This document shows positions 8,989-17,692 of a stretch of 64,000 nucleotides of DNA, in pieces. The notes beneath the pieces were generated by a model. The model was not told where the DNA came from. It worked only from the letters and a program-made list of their open reading frames with translations, and searched no databases. Numbering within the stretch: position 1 is the stretch's first letter; every line of letters begins with the position of its first letter. The translations under genes were made by a program, and so were the position numbers. Source of the DNA: Paenibacillus eucommiae (lineage in GTDB: Bacteria > Bacillota > Bacilli > Paenibacillales > NBRC-103111); contig NZ_JAGGLB010000007.1 in assembly GCF_017874215.1 (NCBI RefSeq), positions 186,001 to 250,000 of the forward strand, given 5' to 3'.

Positions 8989-10695
8989 TCACTTGTTCTT
9001 GTACCAGTCATTCACTTCCTTGGTCATCTGATCCCCACCCAGTTTATTCCAATCTTTAACAAAGGTATCAAAGCGGTCCAGCGAATCGCCTAAAATAATT
9101 TTCGTAAACACCTCGAGCTCCATTTTGGCCAAAGTCGCGTTCTTCTGTACCATGGCCGGTGTCGAAGAGCCCAAAAATTGGTTAGGCTTAAACTGATTGT
9201 TTTTCACATAACCCATTACAATGCTTCCTGAACCCCCGATGTCGCTCCGAGAGGCCCATCCCCACTGGCTGAAATCACCGTTCCTATATTTAAGAATTTT
9301 ATCGTATTCATCCCGCTCTTCCGGGATTAGCTCAGCCAGTTGGGCTGCAGTTGCTTTGGTGTCGCTCTTGAGCAGCGGCTCCAAGTGGACAGAGATCTCC
9401 GCATTCTTGTAAGATTTAAACATTTTGATCGGCGCATTCATCCAGTGAGAAACGTCGTCGCCAAAGTTATACTTTTTGAATATATCGTCGGACATGTTGA
9501 GATAGAACAATTTGATCCATGCATCCGCCAGCTTCAACATCGCTTCCGGATGCTTGACTCCTTTTTTGACTACCCAAAATCCGTGAAACGTATTTCTATC
9601 ATGCTGCAACAGTGTTGGACTAGCATCGATTGAAGGCGCGGGGTAAGGAATCCACCTGGTGTTCTCCTTCTCAGGATCCTGCGACAACGACAGGCCAATC
9701 CCGGCAGGAAGCGTGTTATAGTACATGCCTATCTTATTGTTGCTAATGCTTTCATTTACCTTGCCTGTATTTTTGACACCGAATTCTTTATCGATTTGTC
9801 CGGTTTTATACATATCCTGCAGCTTGCCAAGGACGGTTTTCATTTCCGGCTGAATGCTGCCGTACACGAGACCTCCGTTCTGATCCTGAACCCAAATGTC
9901 CCGGTAAGCGTGAAACCCGTTCATAAAACCGCTCACATACTCCAGATTCATATCCACACCAAGACCAAATGTATCATTCTTTCCGTTATCGTCAGGATCC
10001 TGTGTGGTAAACGCTTCAGAAATAGCAAGCAAATCATCCATCGTTTTAGGCTCAGGCAGGTTCAGCTTTTTCATCCAATCTTCCCGTACCCAAACCATAG
10101 GCGCATTTTCTTTAGAAACTCCCGTAAAGGGGAGCGCCATCAGCTTGCCGTTGAATGTCGCTGCATCCATAACCTCCTGGCCCGCCTGCTCGATGAAAAG
10201 CCTTACATTATCTGGAGCATGCTCTCTATACACATCGGTCAGATCCTCAATCATGCCTGCTTTATTGAGTTGGGCCAGTTGGGCATCTGTCACAAGAAAA
10301 AAATCGGGAAGGTCGCGTGAAGCGATCATTAGGTTCGTTTTCTGCTCGAGATCGTCCATCGGCACTTCCCATAATGTTTTCACTTGAATTCCCAGGTTCT
10401 CCTTCAAATATTGAGTCCAGGAATTGTTATTCATGTCTTCGCCTTCTCCATAGATGGGAAAGCCGTAAATGTATTTCCCCGTTGTGACCTCAATAGGCGG
10501 ATCGTAAACCCCGTCTCCATCCCCTTTTCCTGAGTCTGGCGTATCCTTGGGCTGACTTGTTTCAGCCTCAGATGCCGATGGACTAGCCGTTTCACCAGCC
10601 GACTTCTCCTTACCTGTACCGCAGCCTGCAAGTACTACTGCCAATAATATGATGATGCTTAATACAAGACCACCCATTCGCTTCATTCTGTTCAC
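8989..10695 (-). CDS. Extracellular solute-binding lipoprotein of sugar ABC transporter
   Basis: A 568-residue lipoprotein. The signal peptide (about 1-24) ends in a lipobox VLAGC with Cys 25 as the lipidated residue, followed by a Ser/Thr/Glu/Asp/Gly-rich linker to about residue 65 and then a CUT1-type binding fold. Length and architecture match LplA-like proteins of Paenibacillus. The start is either GTG 10695 (only 3 bases after GGGGAGCG) or ATG 10686 (12 bases after); the signal peptide is intact with both. It is the first gene of the operon running to 4033, and the membrane AraC regulator gene starts divergently 260 bp away, which strongly suggests that regulator controls this operon. 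Confidence 0.93.
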   Translation of the reverse strand: MNRMKRMGGLVLSIIILLAVVLAGCGTGKEKSAGETASPSASEAETSQPKDTPDSGKGDGDGVYDPPIEVTTGKYIYGFPIYGEGEDMNNNSWTQYLKENLGIQVKTLWEVPMDDLEQKTNLMIASRDLPDFFLVTDAQLAQLNKAGMIEDLTDVYREHAPDNVRLFIEQAGQEVMDAATFNGKLMALPFTGVSKENAPMVWVREDWMKKLNLPEPKTMDDLLAISEAFTTQDPDDNGKNDTFGLGVDMNLEYVSGFMNGFHAYRDIWVQDQNGGLVYGSIQPEMKTVLGKLQDMYKTGQIDKEFGVKNTGKVNESISNNKIGMYYNTLPAGIGLSLSQDPEKENTRWIPYPAPSIDASPTLLQHDRNTFHGFWVVKKGVKHPEAMLKLADAWIKLFYLNMSDDIFKKYNFGDDVSHWMNAPIKMFKSYKNAEISVHLEPLLKSDTKATAAQLAELIPEERDEYDKILKYRNGDFSQWGWASRSDIGGSGSIVMGYVKNNQFKPNQFLGSSTPAMVQKNATLAKMELEVFTKIILGDSLDRFDTFVKDWNKLGGDQMTKEVNDWYKNK

Positions 10696-10897
10696 ACGCT
10701 CCCCAATGCTATTTTTTTGCTGCTGACTTCAGCCACCTAAGGGCTGTATGCTGCGGCATGCCTTTATCTTACCCGCCTCCCACCGCCTCCAAAAGCTGCA
10801 AATTCACAGAAAACACGCAGCTTTGAAGAATCGCTAAATGAGAATATCTTCGTAGTAATTGCATATCTGCCCTATACAGACAGTCCAATCTCTGCTG

Positions 10898-10906
10898 TGC
10901 TATAAT
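10898..10906 (+). promoter_or_regulatory. Extended -10 promoter of the membrane AraC regulator
   Basis: TGC-TATAAT (TATAAT at 10901-10906) is an extended -10 element; the -35 region (CAGACA, 18 bp upstream) is weak. It would give a leader of about 45 bases before the TTG start at 10956. Confidence 0.5.
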
Positions 10907-10955
10907 AACCATACATTTTGCCTATTTGCCATAAAAGCACTCGGAGGAAGCTATT

Positions 10956-13205
10956 TTGAAACCGTTACCTTTTTCACTTCAACGAAACTCCCTGTTCAAT
11001 AAATTACTTGCCGGCTTTTTAAGCATTATTGTGCTGCTGCTCTCCTTCAACTTCTTTTCGTACTCCTTCTTTAAGAGCAACATCCAGCAGGAGATTATCG
11101 ATAATAATCAGCAAAACCTGTCCAATACCGTGGAACGGTATGAGAATCATATCCGCATTATTCAGGCCGCGGTGATCCGGCTGTACTTTGATGAACGGGT
11201 TATTCTACTTAACGAGCTGGGCAGTGGCCATTTATTTGATCCGGTGAAGCAGGTTATGGAAGAAATCAGGAAAATTACAGATAACGATCTATTGTATGTA
11301 GATAATATCATTTTTCAATTTAACAAAAATGCCTTTGTACTCGAAAAAAATGGTCCGAGCAGTACCGATCAATTTTTTTCCAATAATTATGTCAGCACGG
11401 ATTATGATGTGGAGTTTTGGCGCGACCAGCTGTATGAAGCTTACCCGATGAGAATGTTCAAGCAGTCCGATTTCAAGGAAAAATCAGGGAACAGACGTTT
11501 CGGTTCCTTACTTCCTATTATTTTTAAAAATGATATTTATAATCAGTATTATATCGCTGTCCTGCTTAATCCTGTCAAGCTGCACCAAGCCTTCCGGAAC
11601 TCCAATCAGAGCAAATTCTACATTATAGACAGCACCGGCCAGCAGTTGTTCGGATCAACGGCAGAGCCTTTGCCAGCCATTGCTGTTGCGCAAGCCGAAG
11701 ACCGGGAAGTTTATGCCCAGCATGACGAGCTATATTACTTTTACAAAAAAGGGACGATGACCGGCCTTACCTATGTAACTGTCATTCCCAAAGGCAACAT
11801 CGCTGCCCAGGTATCCCGCCTGAATATGATTCTGCTTACTTTATTGGTGGTGGCCGTCTCTTTAAGTATTCTCATCTCCATCATCCTGAGTGTCAAATTT
11901 AATCATCCCATTCAGCAAATGAAGCATGCTGTGCAGCGCTACAATCCCCATCTGCCGCTGCAGACCAAAATTGACGAGTACAACTTTATTTATAACCAGA
12001 TCCACCATATTATGCAGACGAATCAGGAAATTCAAGTCGATCTGGATCAAAAGAAATCGCAGCTCAGGCATCTGGGCTATTTGAACAAGCTGAAAAACAT
12101 TTACAGTAATCTTCATGACGGAGAAGAACCCAATAAACCTCACTACTTTATTCTTTTCCAGCTGACGATCACCCGGCAATTCCGCCAGCTTATACCCGCG
12201 GAGCAGGAGCGCGCCACTTATTTTCTCAGAGAATTTATCAGCATCGCGTTATCCGACAGCTATGCGGACACGATCACGTTCCAGGTGGAGCATGATCAAA
12301 TATTATCGTTAATTTTTACCGAGAAGGAAGCCGGCGGGCTGATCGATACGCTGCACCGGCTGAAGCGTGTATTCGACCAGGATCGGGACTACTTTTCCTT
12401 GACGGTAGCCGTTCAGCCGACGCTGAGGCATCCAGCCGAATTTACCGCTTCCTATCAGCAGGCTCTGGAGATGGCGGGCAGTCGAAAGCTGAATAGTGAG
12501 ACCCAAATTATTACAGAAATGAACCTAGAGCCTGCGGATTGCGGATTTTCAGCAGCGCAAGAGAAGGAGTTTCTGGCTAATTTACAGGCAGGCAACGGGC
12601 TCATTGTTATGGAGATGGTCGTGCGAATACTGGGCAAAATGGAGAAAAAAGAGGCCAGTGTCAGCCAGTTTACGGATTTCGCCAAAGATGTGGTCGCCAA
12701 GGTGCTGAAAACAATGATCTCGCTCAACTTGGATATCAGCCTGGTCTTCACCACGGATACCCCTTATCAGCGCATCAAGGAATGCACCTCTTTGCAGCAT
12801 TATTCGGAATTGTTCGAATGGTTTCTGTCTGAGGCCGTGCAAATGATTGTGGAGAAACGCGAAGGGACCGAACCCGTCAAAAAATTCCTGACCGAGTTTA
12901 TTCATGCCCACTATAATGAGGATATTTCTTTGGAAATGATGGCCGAGAAAGCCAACATGTCCGCCAATTACTTTTCTAAATATTTCAAAGACAAAACCGG
13001 CATGAACTTCTCCGATTATTTATCCGAGCTTCGTATTCAGAAAGCCAAAGAGATGCTTATTCATAGCGACCTGCGAATCCAGGAAATCTCCGAAAAAGTC
13101 GGCTATCTCAATACGAATTCCTTCATCCGCATGTTCAAGAAAATTACCGGGACCCCTCCTGGTGAATACAAAAGGATGCATACAATCAAGGAGAAGGATG
13201 CCTAG
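10956..13205 (+). CDS. Membrane-bound AraC family regulator with external sensor domain
   Basis: A 749-residue protein. A TTG start is used: GGAGG lies 8 bases upstream. Membrane helices at about 14-34 and 288-312 bracket an extracytoplasmic, Cache-like sensing domain; a HAMP-like and a degenerate cyclase-like middle region follow; the last ~100 residues (650-749) are an AraC DNA-binding domain with ISLEMMAEKANMSANYFSKY and IQEISEKVGYLNTNSFIRMF. Such proteins sense an extracellular sugar or a loaded binding protein and activate the adjacent ABC operon without phosphotransfer. It is divergent from the binding-protein gene at 10695. The partial protein at 1-338 may be of the same kind. Confidence 0.9.
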   Translation: MKPLPFSLQRNSLFNKLLAGFLSIIVLLLSFNFFSYSFFKSNIQQEIIDNNQQNLSNTVERYENHIRIIQAAVIRLYFDERVILLNELGSGHLFDPVKQVMEEIRKITDNDLLYVDNIIFQFNKNAFVLEKNGPSSTDQFFSNNYVSTDYDVEFWRDQLYEAYPMRMFKQSDFKEKSGNRRFGSLLPIIFKNDIYNQYYIAVLLNPVKLHQAFRNSNQSKFYIIDSTGQQLFGSTAEPLPAIAVAQAEDREVYAQHDELYYFYKKGTMTGLTYVTVIPKGNIAAQVSRLNMILLTLLVVAVSLSILISIILSVKFNHPIQQMKHAVQRYNPHLPLQTKIDEYNFIYNQIHHIMQTNQEIQVDLDQKKSQLRHLGYLNKLKNIYSNLHDGEEPNKPHYFILFQLTITRQFRQLIPAEQERATYFLREFISIALSDSYADTITFQVEHDQILSLIFTEKEAGGLIDTLHRLKRVFDQDRDYFSLTVAVQPTLRHPAEFTASYQQALEMAGSRKLNSETQIITEMNLEPADCGFSAAQEKEFLANLQAGNGLIVMEMVVRILGKMEKKEASVSQFTDFAKDVVAKVLKTMISLNLDISLVFTTDTPYQRIKECTSLQHYSELFEWFLSEAVQMIVEKREGTEPVKKFLTEFIHAHYNEDISLEMMAEKANMSANYFSKYFKDKTGMNFSDYLSELRIQKAKEMLIHSDLRIQEISEKVGYLNTNSFIRMFKKITGTPPGEYKRMHTIKEKDA

Positions 13206-13208
13206 CTC

Positions 13209-13425
13209 GGTGTCTTTTGAGGAGCGTGTTCAAGACGTAGGTGCATGTGGAGGGAGCTTGCTATGGGTTCCACCGCTGTTAAAGATGTGTTCCCTTGAAT
13301 GGATTTGACGGTAAGAACACATCTTTAAAGGCGGACGCTGCCGCTTTCCACCCCATAGCAAGCTCCCTCTTTCAGCTGCCAAGCATAGAACACACATAAA
13401 AAAGTCTCAAACGGACAGTGAGCCA
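13209..13425. repeat. Composite intergenic hairpin repeat, copy B (diverged, compensatory arms)
   Basis: The hairpin core lies at 13250-13369. Outer arms GAGGGAGCTTGCTATGGG and CCCATAGCAAGCTCCCTC pair perfectly over 18 bp although both differ from copy A; inner arms AAAGATGTGTTC / GAACACATCTTT also pair perfectly with a changed base on each side. The tail keeps TCAAACGGACAGTGAGCCAG. It lies between the ends of two convergent genes. Confidence 0.85.
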
Positions 13426-13449
13426 GGCTTTCCTCCTCCTGGGTCTGGC

Positions 13450-13878
13450 TTACTTGGTCCACGCCATTACATATTCTTTGGCTTGCGTCTGTTCATCTAG
13501 AGCCTCTTCAACAATCTTAAAATCATTTTTTAAATAAAAGCGGACCGCTTGGGCATTTTGCTCGTATACCTTTAATTGAATATTATCCCGCTTTTGCTTG
13601 ATGTAATCGAGCAGCGCTTTCCCATATCCCTTGCTTTGCTGACCGGGATCTACAAACAGTGCGGCCAAATAGTCGTCCACCATGGAAACGAAGCCTGTTA
13701 TTTGCTGGTTTGCTTCGGACAGATACGTTTCTGAGTTTGGGATGTAATTGATTTTCATCTCATTTTTATTCGCTTCCCAATACTCACTGTCTATAAAATC
13801 ATGGGCACGCTTCGAGCCTTCCAGCCAAATGTCTACTAACTGATCCATATCATTAGAATTGCAAGCCCTTATGTTCAT
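13450..13878 (-). CDS. GNAT family N-acetyltransferase (YjaB-like)
   Basis: A 142-residue acetyltransferase. It has the acetyl-CoA binding signature DPGQQSKGYGKALLDYIK (about 80-97, variant of Q/RxxGxG/A) and the C-terminal motif YEQNAQAVRFYLKNDFKIVEE typical of GNAT enzymes that acetylate small amines or protein N termini. The acceptor is unknown. Its ATG overlaps the TGA of the upstream gene (ATGA at 13878-13875), so the two are translationally coupled. Confidence 0.88.
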   Translation of the reverse strand: MNIRACNSNDMDQLVDIWLEGSKRAHDFIDSEYWEANKNEMKINYIPNSETYLSEANQQITGFVSMVDDYLAALFVDPGQQSKGYGKALLDYIKQKRDNIQLKVYEQNAQAVRFYLKNDFKIVEEALDEQTQAKEYVMAWTK

Positions 13879-14417
13879 GGAAAGTCCAACTTGTCATCAA
13901 TGACCCTGAAAATATCAGCAACTTTTGAGCCATATTTCTCCTCAAGCTTCACCCAAGTCTCGTTTGGCAGCAGTAAGAAATCATGGGTATCCGACAAATA
14001 TGAATATTCAAAAAGGCGCATCTCGTATTTATCCTTAATAATTTCCTTGAAAGCTCTGATTGTAATGTAGCGGTCCTTTGGAGAAAAACTCAGCTTAACC
14101 GGATAAACTGTATGATCATAAGTGACCGTCAATCCTTCATCCGTGCACTCCACTTCAACTTCCTCAGGTATGCGCTCGCCGAATTGGCTAACAATTTGAT
14201 CATCGTACTCTCTCCAATCGACAACTACCCCGTATACATAATCAAATATTTGGCGAATCTGCTCTTCAAGCGAATCATCCGCCAGCTCGGCTAAATCATC
14301 TTCTTCCAAGCCATTCGATGCCAAGTGAGCATTATGCTCCAATATAAACGCATTCAACTGCAGCTGATCACCTTCAAACAAGAAGGCTAACTCTTTCTCA
14401 GTAGGAATATTCATCAT
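13875..14417 (-). CDS. Hypothetical acidic protein, function unknown
   Basis: A 180-residue soluble, acidic protein that I do not recognise. No membrane segment, signal peptide or catalytic motif is evident; the stretch NGLEEDDLAELADDSLEEQ is strongly acidic. The start at 14417 follows GGAGGAG by 5 bases; the frame is open to 14441 without a better site. It overlaps the acetyltransferase gene by 4 bases and follows the alpha/beta hydrolase gene by 26 bases, so it belongs to the TetR-led operon. The composition and clean ribosome site indicate a real gene. Confidence 0.7.
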   Translation of the reverse strand: MMNIPTEKELAFLFEGDQLQLNAFILEHNAHLASNGLEEDDLAELADDSLEEQIRQIFDYVYGVVVDWREYDDQIVSQFGERIPEEVEVECTDEGLTVTYDHTVYPVKLSFSPKDRYITIRAFKEIIKDKYEMRLFEYSYLSDTHDFLLLPNETWVKLEEKYGSKVADIFRVIDDKLDFP

Positions 14418-14443
14418 TGCTTCTCCTCCAGTATTGTTCAACC

Positions 14444-15313
14444 TCAGGCTTGAAGAAAACGAACGATCTCCTCATTGATGACCTCAGGCTGCTCATGGTT
14501 AATGCCATGTCCGGCGTTCTCTATTATTTTATAGTAGATTTGATGTTTTTCCAAATTTTGAATAGACTTCGGATAATGGCTGAGCTGGTCATATTGGCCA
14601 ATTAGAAATAAGGCTTTTTCTTTTAATATACCTATTTCCTCATGGGTGAACTTCCTATATGTATGATGCATCATGGACCTGTTATTAAAATATTTCAGCA
14701 GATAATTCCAGTGCAGCATGAGCTCCCTATTTTTCTGAAACACATCAGAGCCAGGCGCGGTTAGCTTCTTTAGCAGCCTTGCTGTATTTTTTTCACTGGG
14801 AAATAAAGCCTCCGGCATAAAAATCATGAGCATTCTAAGCATATTCAAAGTAATTCCACCGGCCATACTGACGATTTTATTGACCCTGTCCGGCCTTTTT
14901 ATCGTGTAATGACATGCCAAATAGGAGCCGTTCGATACTCCTGCCAGATGAATTTTACTGTTTATATCCAGCGATTCCAAGATGTCATCCATCCACAAAG
15001 ATTGCTCGAAATTTTTCATATACTGCTCATTAGGCTCGCTTTTCCCAGGTCCCCCCATCGTATCGACAGCAATTACCCAAAAATGCCTGGCCAGCTCCTG
15101 AATATTATAAATCCACATTAGAGCCGAGTTATCGCCAACGCCGTGAAAAAGCAGCAAAGGAGGGCACTCGCGTCTGCCCGCAACAATCACATGGGTTCGC
15201 CCATACCTGGTTTCAATATCCAATTCCTCAACGCTTTCGCCCCATGCTGCGACAAGCCTCTCATAGGATTGATAGATAAGCTGCTTTCCCTCTTCCTTTT
15301 TAAACCTTTTCAT
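14444..15313 (-). CDS. Alpha/beta fold hydrolase
   Basis: A 289-residue alpha/beta hydrolase. The nucleophile elbow is GVSNGS (Ser about 124), the oxyanion region HGVGDN near 56, and the catalytic His in NAGHGIN near the end; IAVDTMGGPGKSEP marks the strand-loop before the nucleophile. Such enzymes cleave esters, epoxides or C-C bonds; the substrate cannot be inferred. Its ATG overlaps the TGA of the TetR gene (15313-15310), meaning the two are coupled and the hydrolase is probably repressed by that TetR protein. Confidence 0.88.
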   Translation of the reverse strand: MKRFKKEEGKQLIYQSYERLVAAWGESVEELDIETRYGRTHVIVAGRRECPPLLLFHGVGDNSALMWIYNIQELARHFWVIAVDTMGGPGKSEPNEQYMKNFEQSLWMDDILESLDINSKIHLAGVSNGSYLACHYTIKRPDRVNKIVSMAGGITLNMLRMLMIFMPEALFPSEKNTARLLKKLTAPGSDVFQKNRELMLHWNYLLKYFNNRSMMHHTYRKFTHEEIGILKEKALFLIGQYDQLSHYPKSIQNLEKHQIYYKIIENAGHGINHEQPEVINEEIVRFLQA

Positions 15314-15963
15314 CGTCCCTCCTCTTCCCGTAAAAAGCGCAGCACGATTTCCACCGGCGGGAAAGGAATATGCTTTCCGTTTTGCATCCTTGTGATTCCA
15401 AGCCCTTGGATAAATGAAAAATAAGTGATGGCCAGCATCATCGGGTCACCTTGCACGATTTCACCCGCTTGCTGCCCTTCTATTAACATCGGTATAAAAT
15501 ACTCAAAAGGCTTTCTCGCCAGCTCCTTGGATATTCGTTTTGCTTCCTCAGGTATAGCCTCCGAAGTTGTCGCTTGAAGCATAATCAATCTCCAGTGCTG
15601 CATCGCTATACTCTCAGGTGACAAGAAAGCTTCTGTAAGCCAATATATTCTCTCATATGGAGTTCCCTGAAGCTCGGCTGCATATTTAACTGAATTTCCG
15701 GCGCCTTCTGCTGCCAGTTCAACAATTTTCGTGAAAATATCATCCTTGGATTTAAAATAATTATAAATATACCCTTGGCTAAAACCCGCCTTGGCTGCTA
15801 TATCTTTGATCTTTGTTCCGACAAGCCCTTTTTTGGCAAAAACCTCTGTCGCATGCAGGATGATTTGTCTCGCTCCCTGGTCCGGAACCATTTCCTCAAA
15901 ACCTTCATTGAACCTTTTCTCCAGCTCTTTGCTTTCTTTGCTTGCTTTATTTTGCTGAGTCAT
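15310..15963 (-). CDS. TetR family transcriptional regulator
   Basis: A 217-residue repressor. The N-terminal helix-turn-helix reads ATEVFAKKGLVGTKIKDIAAKAGFSQGYIYNYFKSKDDIF split over about residues 40-80. The start at 15963 (MTQQNKASK) follows GGAGG by 8 bases; the frame is open to 15978 but that codon overlaps the ribosome site. It is the first gene of a four-gene operon with a hydrolase, an unknown protein and an acetyltransferase. A perfect 24 bp palindrome at 16036-16059, about 75 bp upstream, is the probable operator, consistent with autorepression. Confidence 0.9.
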   Translation of the reverse strand: MTQQNKASKESKELEKRFNEGFEEMVPDQGARQIILHATEVFAKKGLVGTKIKDIAAKAGFSQGYIYNYFKSKDDIFTKIVELAAEGAGNSVKYAAELQGTPYERIYWLTEAFLSPESIAMQHWRLIMLQATTSEAIPEEAKRISKELARKPFEYFIPMLIEGQQAGEIVQGDPMMLAITYFSFIQGLGITRMQNGKHIPFPPVEIVLRFLREEEGR

Positions 15964-16035
15964 AATACATGCCTCCATTGAATGAATGAGTGAATTGATT
16001 AACTAATATATTGATTGAAAGAATGAATGAGATGT

Positions 16036-16059
16036 TTATGAATGAACGTTCATTCATAA
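16036..16059. promoter_or_regulatory. 24 bp palindromic operator upstream of TetR gene
   Basis: The sequence is a perfect palindrome centred between 16047 and 16048 (core ATGAATGAAC/GTTCATTCAT). Size, symmetry and position match a TetR-family operator. Several GAATGA words flank it on the TetR side and may provide weaker sites. Confidence 0.7.
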
Positions 16060-16171
16060 TTTAACTGAACTATGCCTAGTTGTCAATGACAACCAGGCAG
16101 TCTGTTATACGCGGCATGCACATGGGATATGGGAATGGACAAGTGAGTATGGTGTGCAGCCCCACACTCAT

Positions 16172-17134
16172 CTAGACAGGACGGATTCCATACTGCTGGG
16201 CTTCTCTCGCGTCACTGCCGCAGCCACCCGAAATCACAGTACCCTTAACGTAAACCTCAGCTTCATACGTCCCCCTATCCTTTTGATCCGGAGAAACGTA
16301 ATCGATTTTGACAACAGCCGTGCTTTCGTCCTTGAGGTCATGGCTAGCAACCTTGTCATAATGAATCCAGTCCCATCCTTTTTGGATAAAAAGCTCACGT
16401 TCTGCTACTTGTTCGAAAGCTCCTATTCCCCCCAAGCCGCGGTAGTTGCGGCTCATTTCAGAGAACGTCCCGCTTCTGTGGACCAGATTATCAAGTGCAG
16501 CAGAAGTCAATTGCGCCCAGCAGCGCCCTTCCGGAAAATCAATCAAGGTCGGTGCATGCCGATGCCCCCCAAAATGACTGACTCTCCAAGCTCTGACTTG
16601 CCCCTCTGACGTGTACTTCTCATCCAATTCCTTGTAGATCGGGTATCCAAACTTGCCGCAGCATAGGTCATGACTTCCGTGTGTACACACGAAGAAATCT
16701 CTTATTTGTGAAGTTGGCTGCACATAGCCCTCGAATTGTGACAATTGGCTCCCATTCTGAAGAATGGCCTCGGTGAGGGCAATCAAATCTTGATGCGGAA
16801 CGATGTATTCGTGTTTCTCAAAAAATGTGCTCGAAGAAGCAGACTTGTACATATGAAAAACCCTGACAAATCCATCAGGGGATCGGTGCGACTCCGAAAA
16901 GAAGGCCAGAAAGCGAAACATGCTCCCCTTCTTGCTGTATTCATTCAACACCTCATACAGCCCCGCGGGGATATGTTTGGAGTCCCTCAAATTATCTGCC
17001 CAGGGCAGCTGCAATTCAACTAGCAGGTATTGTCCTTGCGGGCTAGCGGATCCTATCGGATCTTCTTCATTTTGCCTAGAAATAACTGCACAATATTGAT
17101 CTTTAAGAGCTGTATTAGCGTCGCTTGAGGTCAT
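16172..17134 (-). CDS. Sucrase/ferredoxin-like family protein
   Basis: A 320-residue protein of the Suc_Fer-like family (thioredoxin-like ferredoxin fold). The cysteine-rich motif FFVCTHGSHDLCCGKFGYPIY (Cys at about 168, 176 and 177) and the SHFGGHRHAPTLIDFPEGRCW box are characteristic; they probably hold a 2Fe-2S cluster using Cys and His ligands. Biochemical function in bacteria is poorly known, likely electron transfer. GGAGAT lies about 9 bases before the ATG. It stands alone, transcribed away from the repeats at 17228 and towards the TetR operon. Confidence 0.85.
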   Translation of the reverse strand: MTSSDANTALKDQYCAVISRQNEEDPIGSASPQGQYLLVELQLPWADNLRDSKHIPAGLYEVLNEYSKKGSMFRFLAFFSESHRSPDGFVRVFHMYKSASSSTFFEKHEYIVPHQDLIALTEAILQNGSQLSQFEGYVQPTSQIRDFFVCTHGSHDLCCGKFGYPIYKELDEKYTSEGQVRAWRVSHFGGHRHAPTLIDFPEGRCWAQLTSAALDNLVHRSGTFSEMSRNYRGLGGIGAFEQVAERELFIQKGWDWIHYDKVASHDLKDESTAVVKIDYVSPDQKDRGTYEAEVYVKGTVISGGCGSDAREAQQYGIRPV

Positions 17135-17227
17135 GATAAGTATCTCCAGTGCTCGCGTATTTGCGTTATTTTTGCATCATGTTTGTGTCATAAATTTTTC
17201 ACAGCATTTTGGACAATGCTACGTAAG

Positions 17228-17287
17228 ATCTTATGTATAATCTTATGTATGATCTTATGTATGATCTTATGTACAATCTTGTATACG
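17228..17287. repeat. 12 bp tandem repeat, five units
   Basis: Five head-to-tail units of ATCTTATGTATG with drift in the last two (…GTACA, ATCTTGTATACG). The period of 12 keeps a frame open (Ile-Leu-Cys-Met repeats in 17183-17404 on the plus strand), but there is no ribosome site, so I treat it as a non-coding repeat 90 bp upstream of the Suc_Fer-like gene. Confidence 0.75.
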
Positions 17288-17449
17288 ATTTACTGCTATT
17301 TGTGCCACCCAGCTGATGAGAATTCCTATCAATCTAAACATTATTGTAAACAAAAGCCCGTTAAAAAGATACCCCTGCCGCATATAGCTCCCTTAAGCAA
17401 ATGATTGATGCACCAAACTCTTCTAAGCAGCTTCGATTTGGCCCGATCA

Positions 17450-17583
17450 AACGTGAGCCGGCCTCCCTGAGTGAAAGGGATAGTGATGATAATGAAAATC
17501 TAGAATCCCTTACAGATTCCCCGATTTTAATGTATTAACACAACAACACCTTACAGCTTTACAGCAATAAATTATAAAACCAT
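17450..17583. repeat. Intergenic repeats: GAAAGGGATAGTGA motif and TTTACAGCAATAAATTATAAAA motif
   Basis: CTGAGTGAAAGGGATAGTGA followed by TGATAATGAAAAT (17468-17500) recurs at 37066-37097 and 57445-57478. CTTTACAGCAATAAATTATA near 17558 recurs near 51590. Both are short dispersed sequences beside terminators. The rest of 17135-17692 holds no gene that I can support. Confidence 0.55.
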
Positions 17584-17626
17584 AAAAAAAAGCTGCCCCC
17601 CGTCATTACGACTTAAGGGGCAACTC
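17584..17626 (-). terminator. Terminator of the PTS operon
   Basis: On the minus strand, AGTTGCCCCTTAAG and a loop are followed by GGGGGGCAGC and a run of eight T. The stem pairs GTTGCCCC with GGGGGCAGC allowing one wobble. It is 70 bp past the Enzyme I stop at 17693. Confidence 0.75.
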
Positions 17627-17692
17627 TTATTCTAGTATGCTCCAGCTCTGTTTTCCTTGAAATCCATTCCCTATACAAATGCTATCGCCAGC

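Noticed and set aside
17183-17404. 73-codon frame with Ile-Leu-Cys-Met repeats
   Set aside because: The repeated peptide results from a 12 bp tandem repeat that keeps the frame open; no ribosome site or family resemblance.
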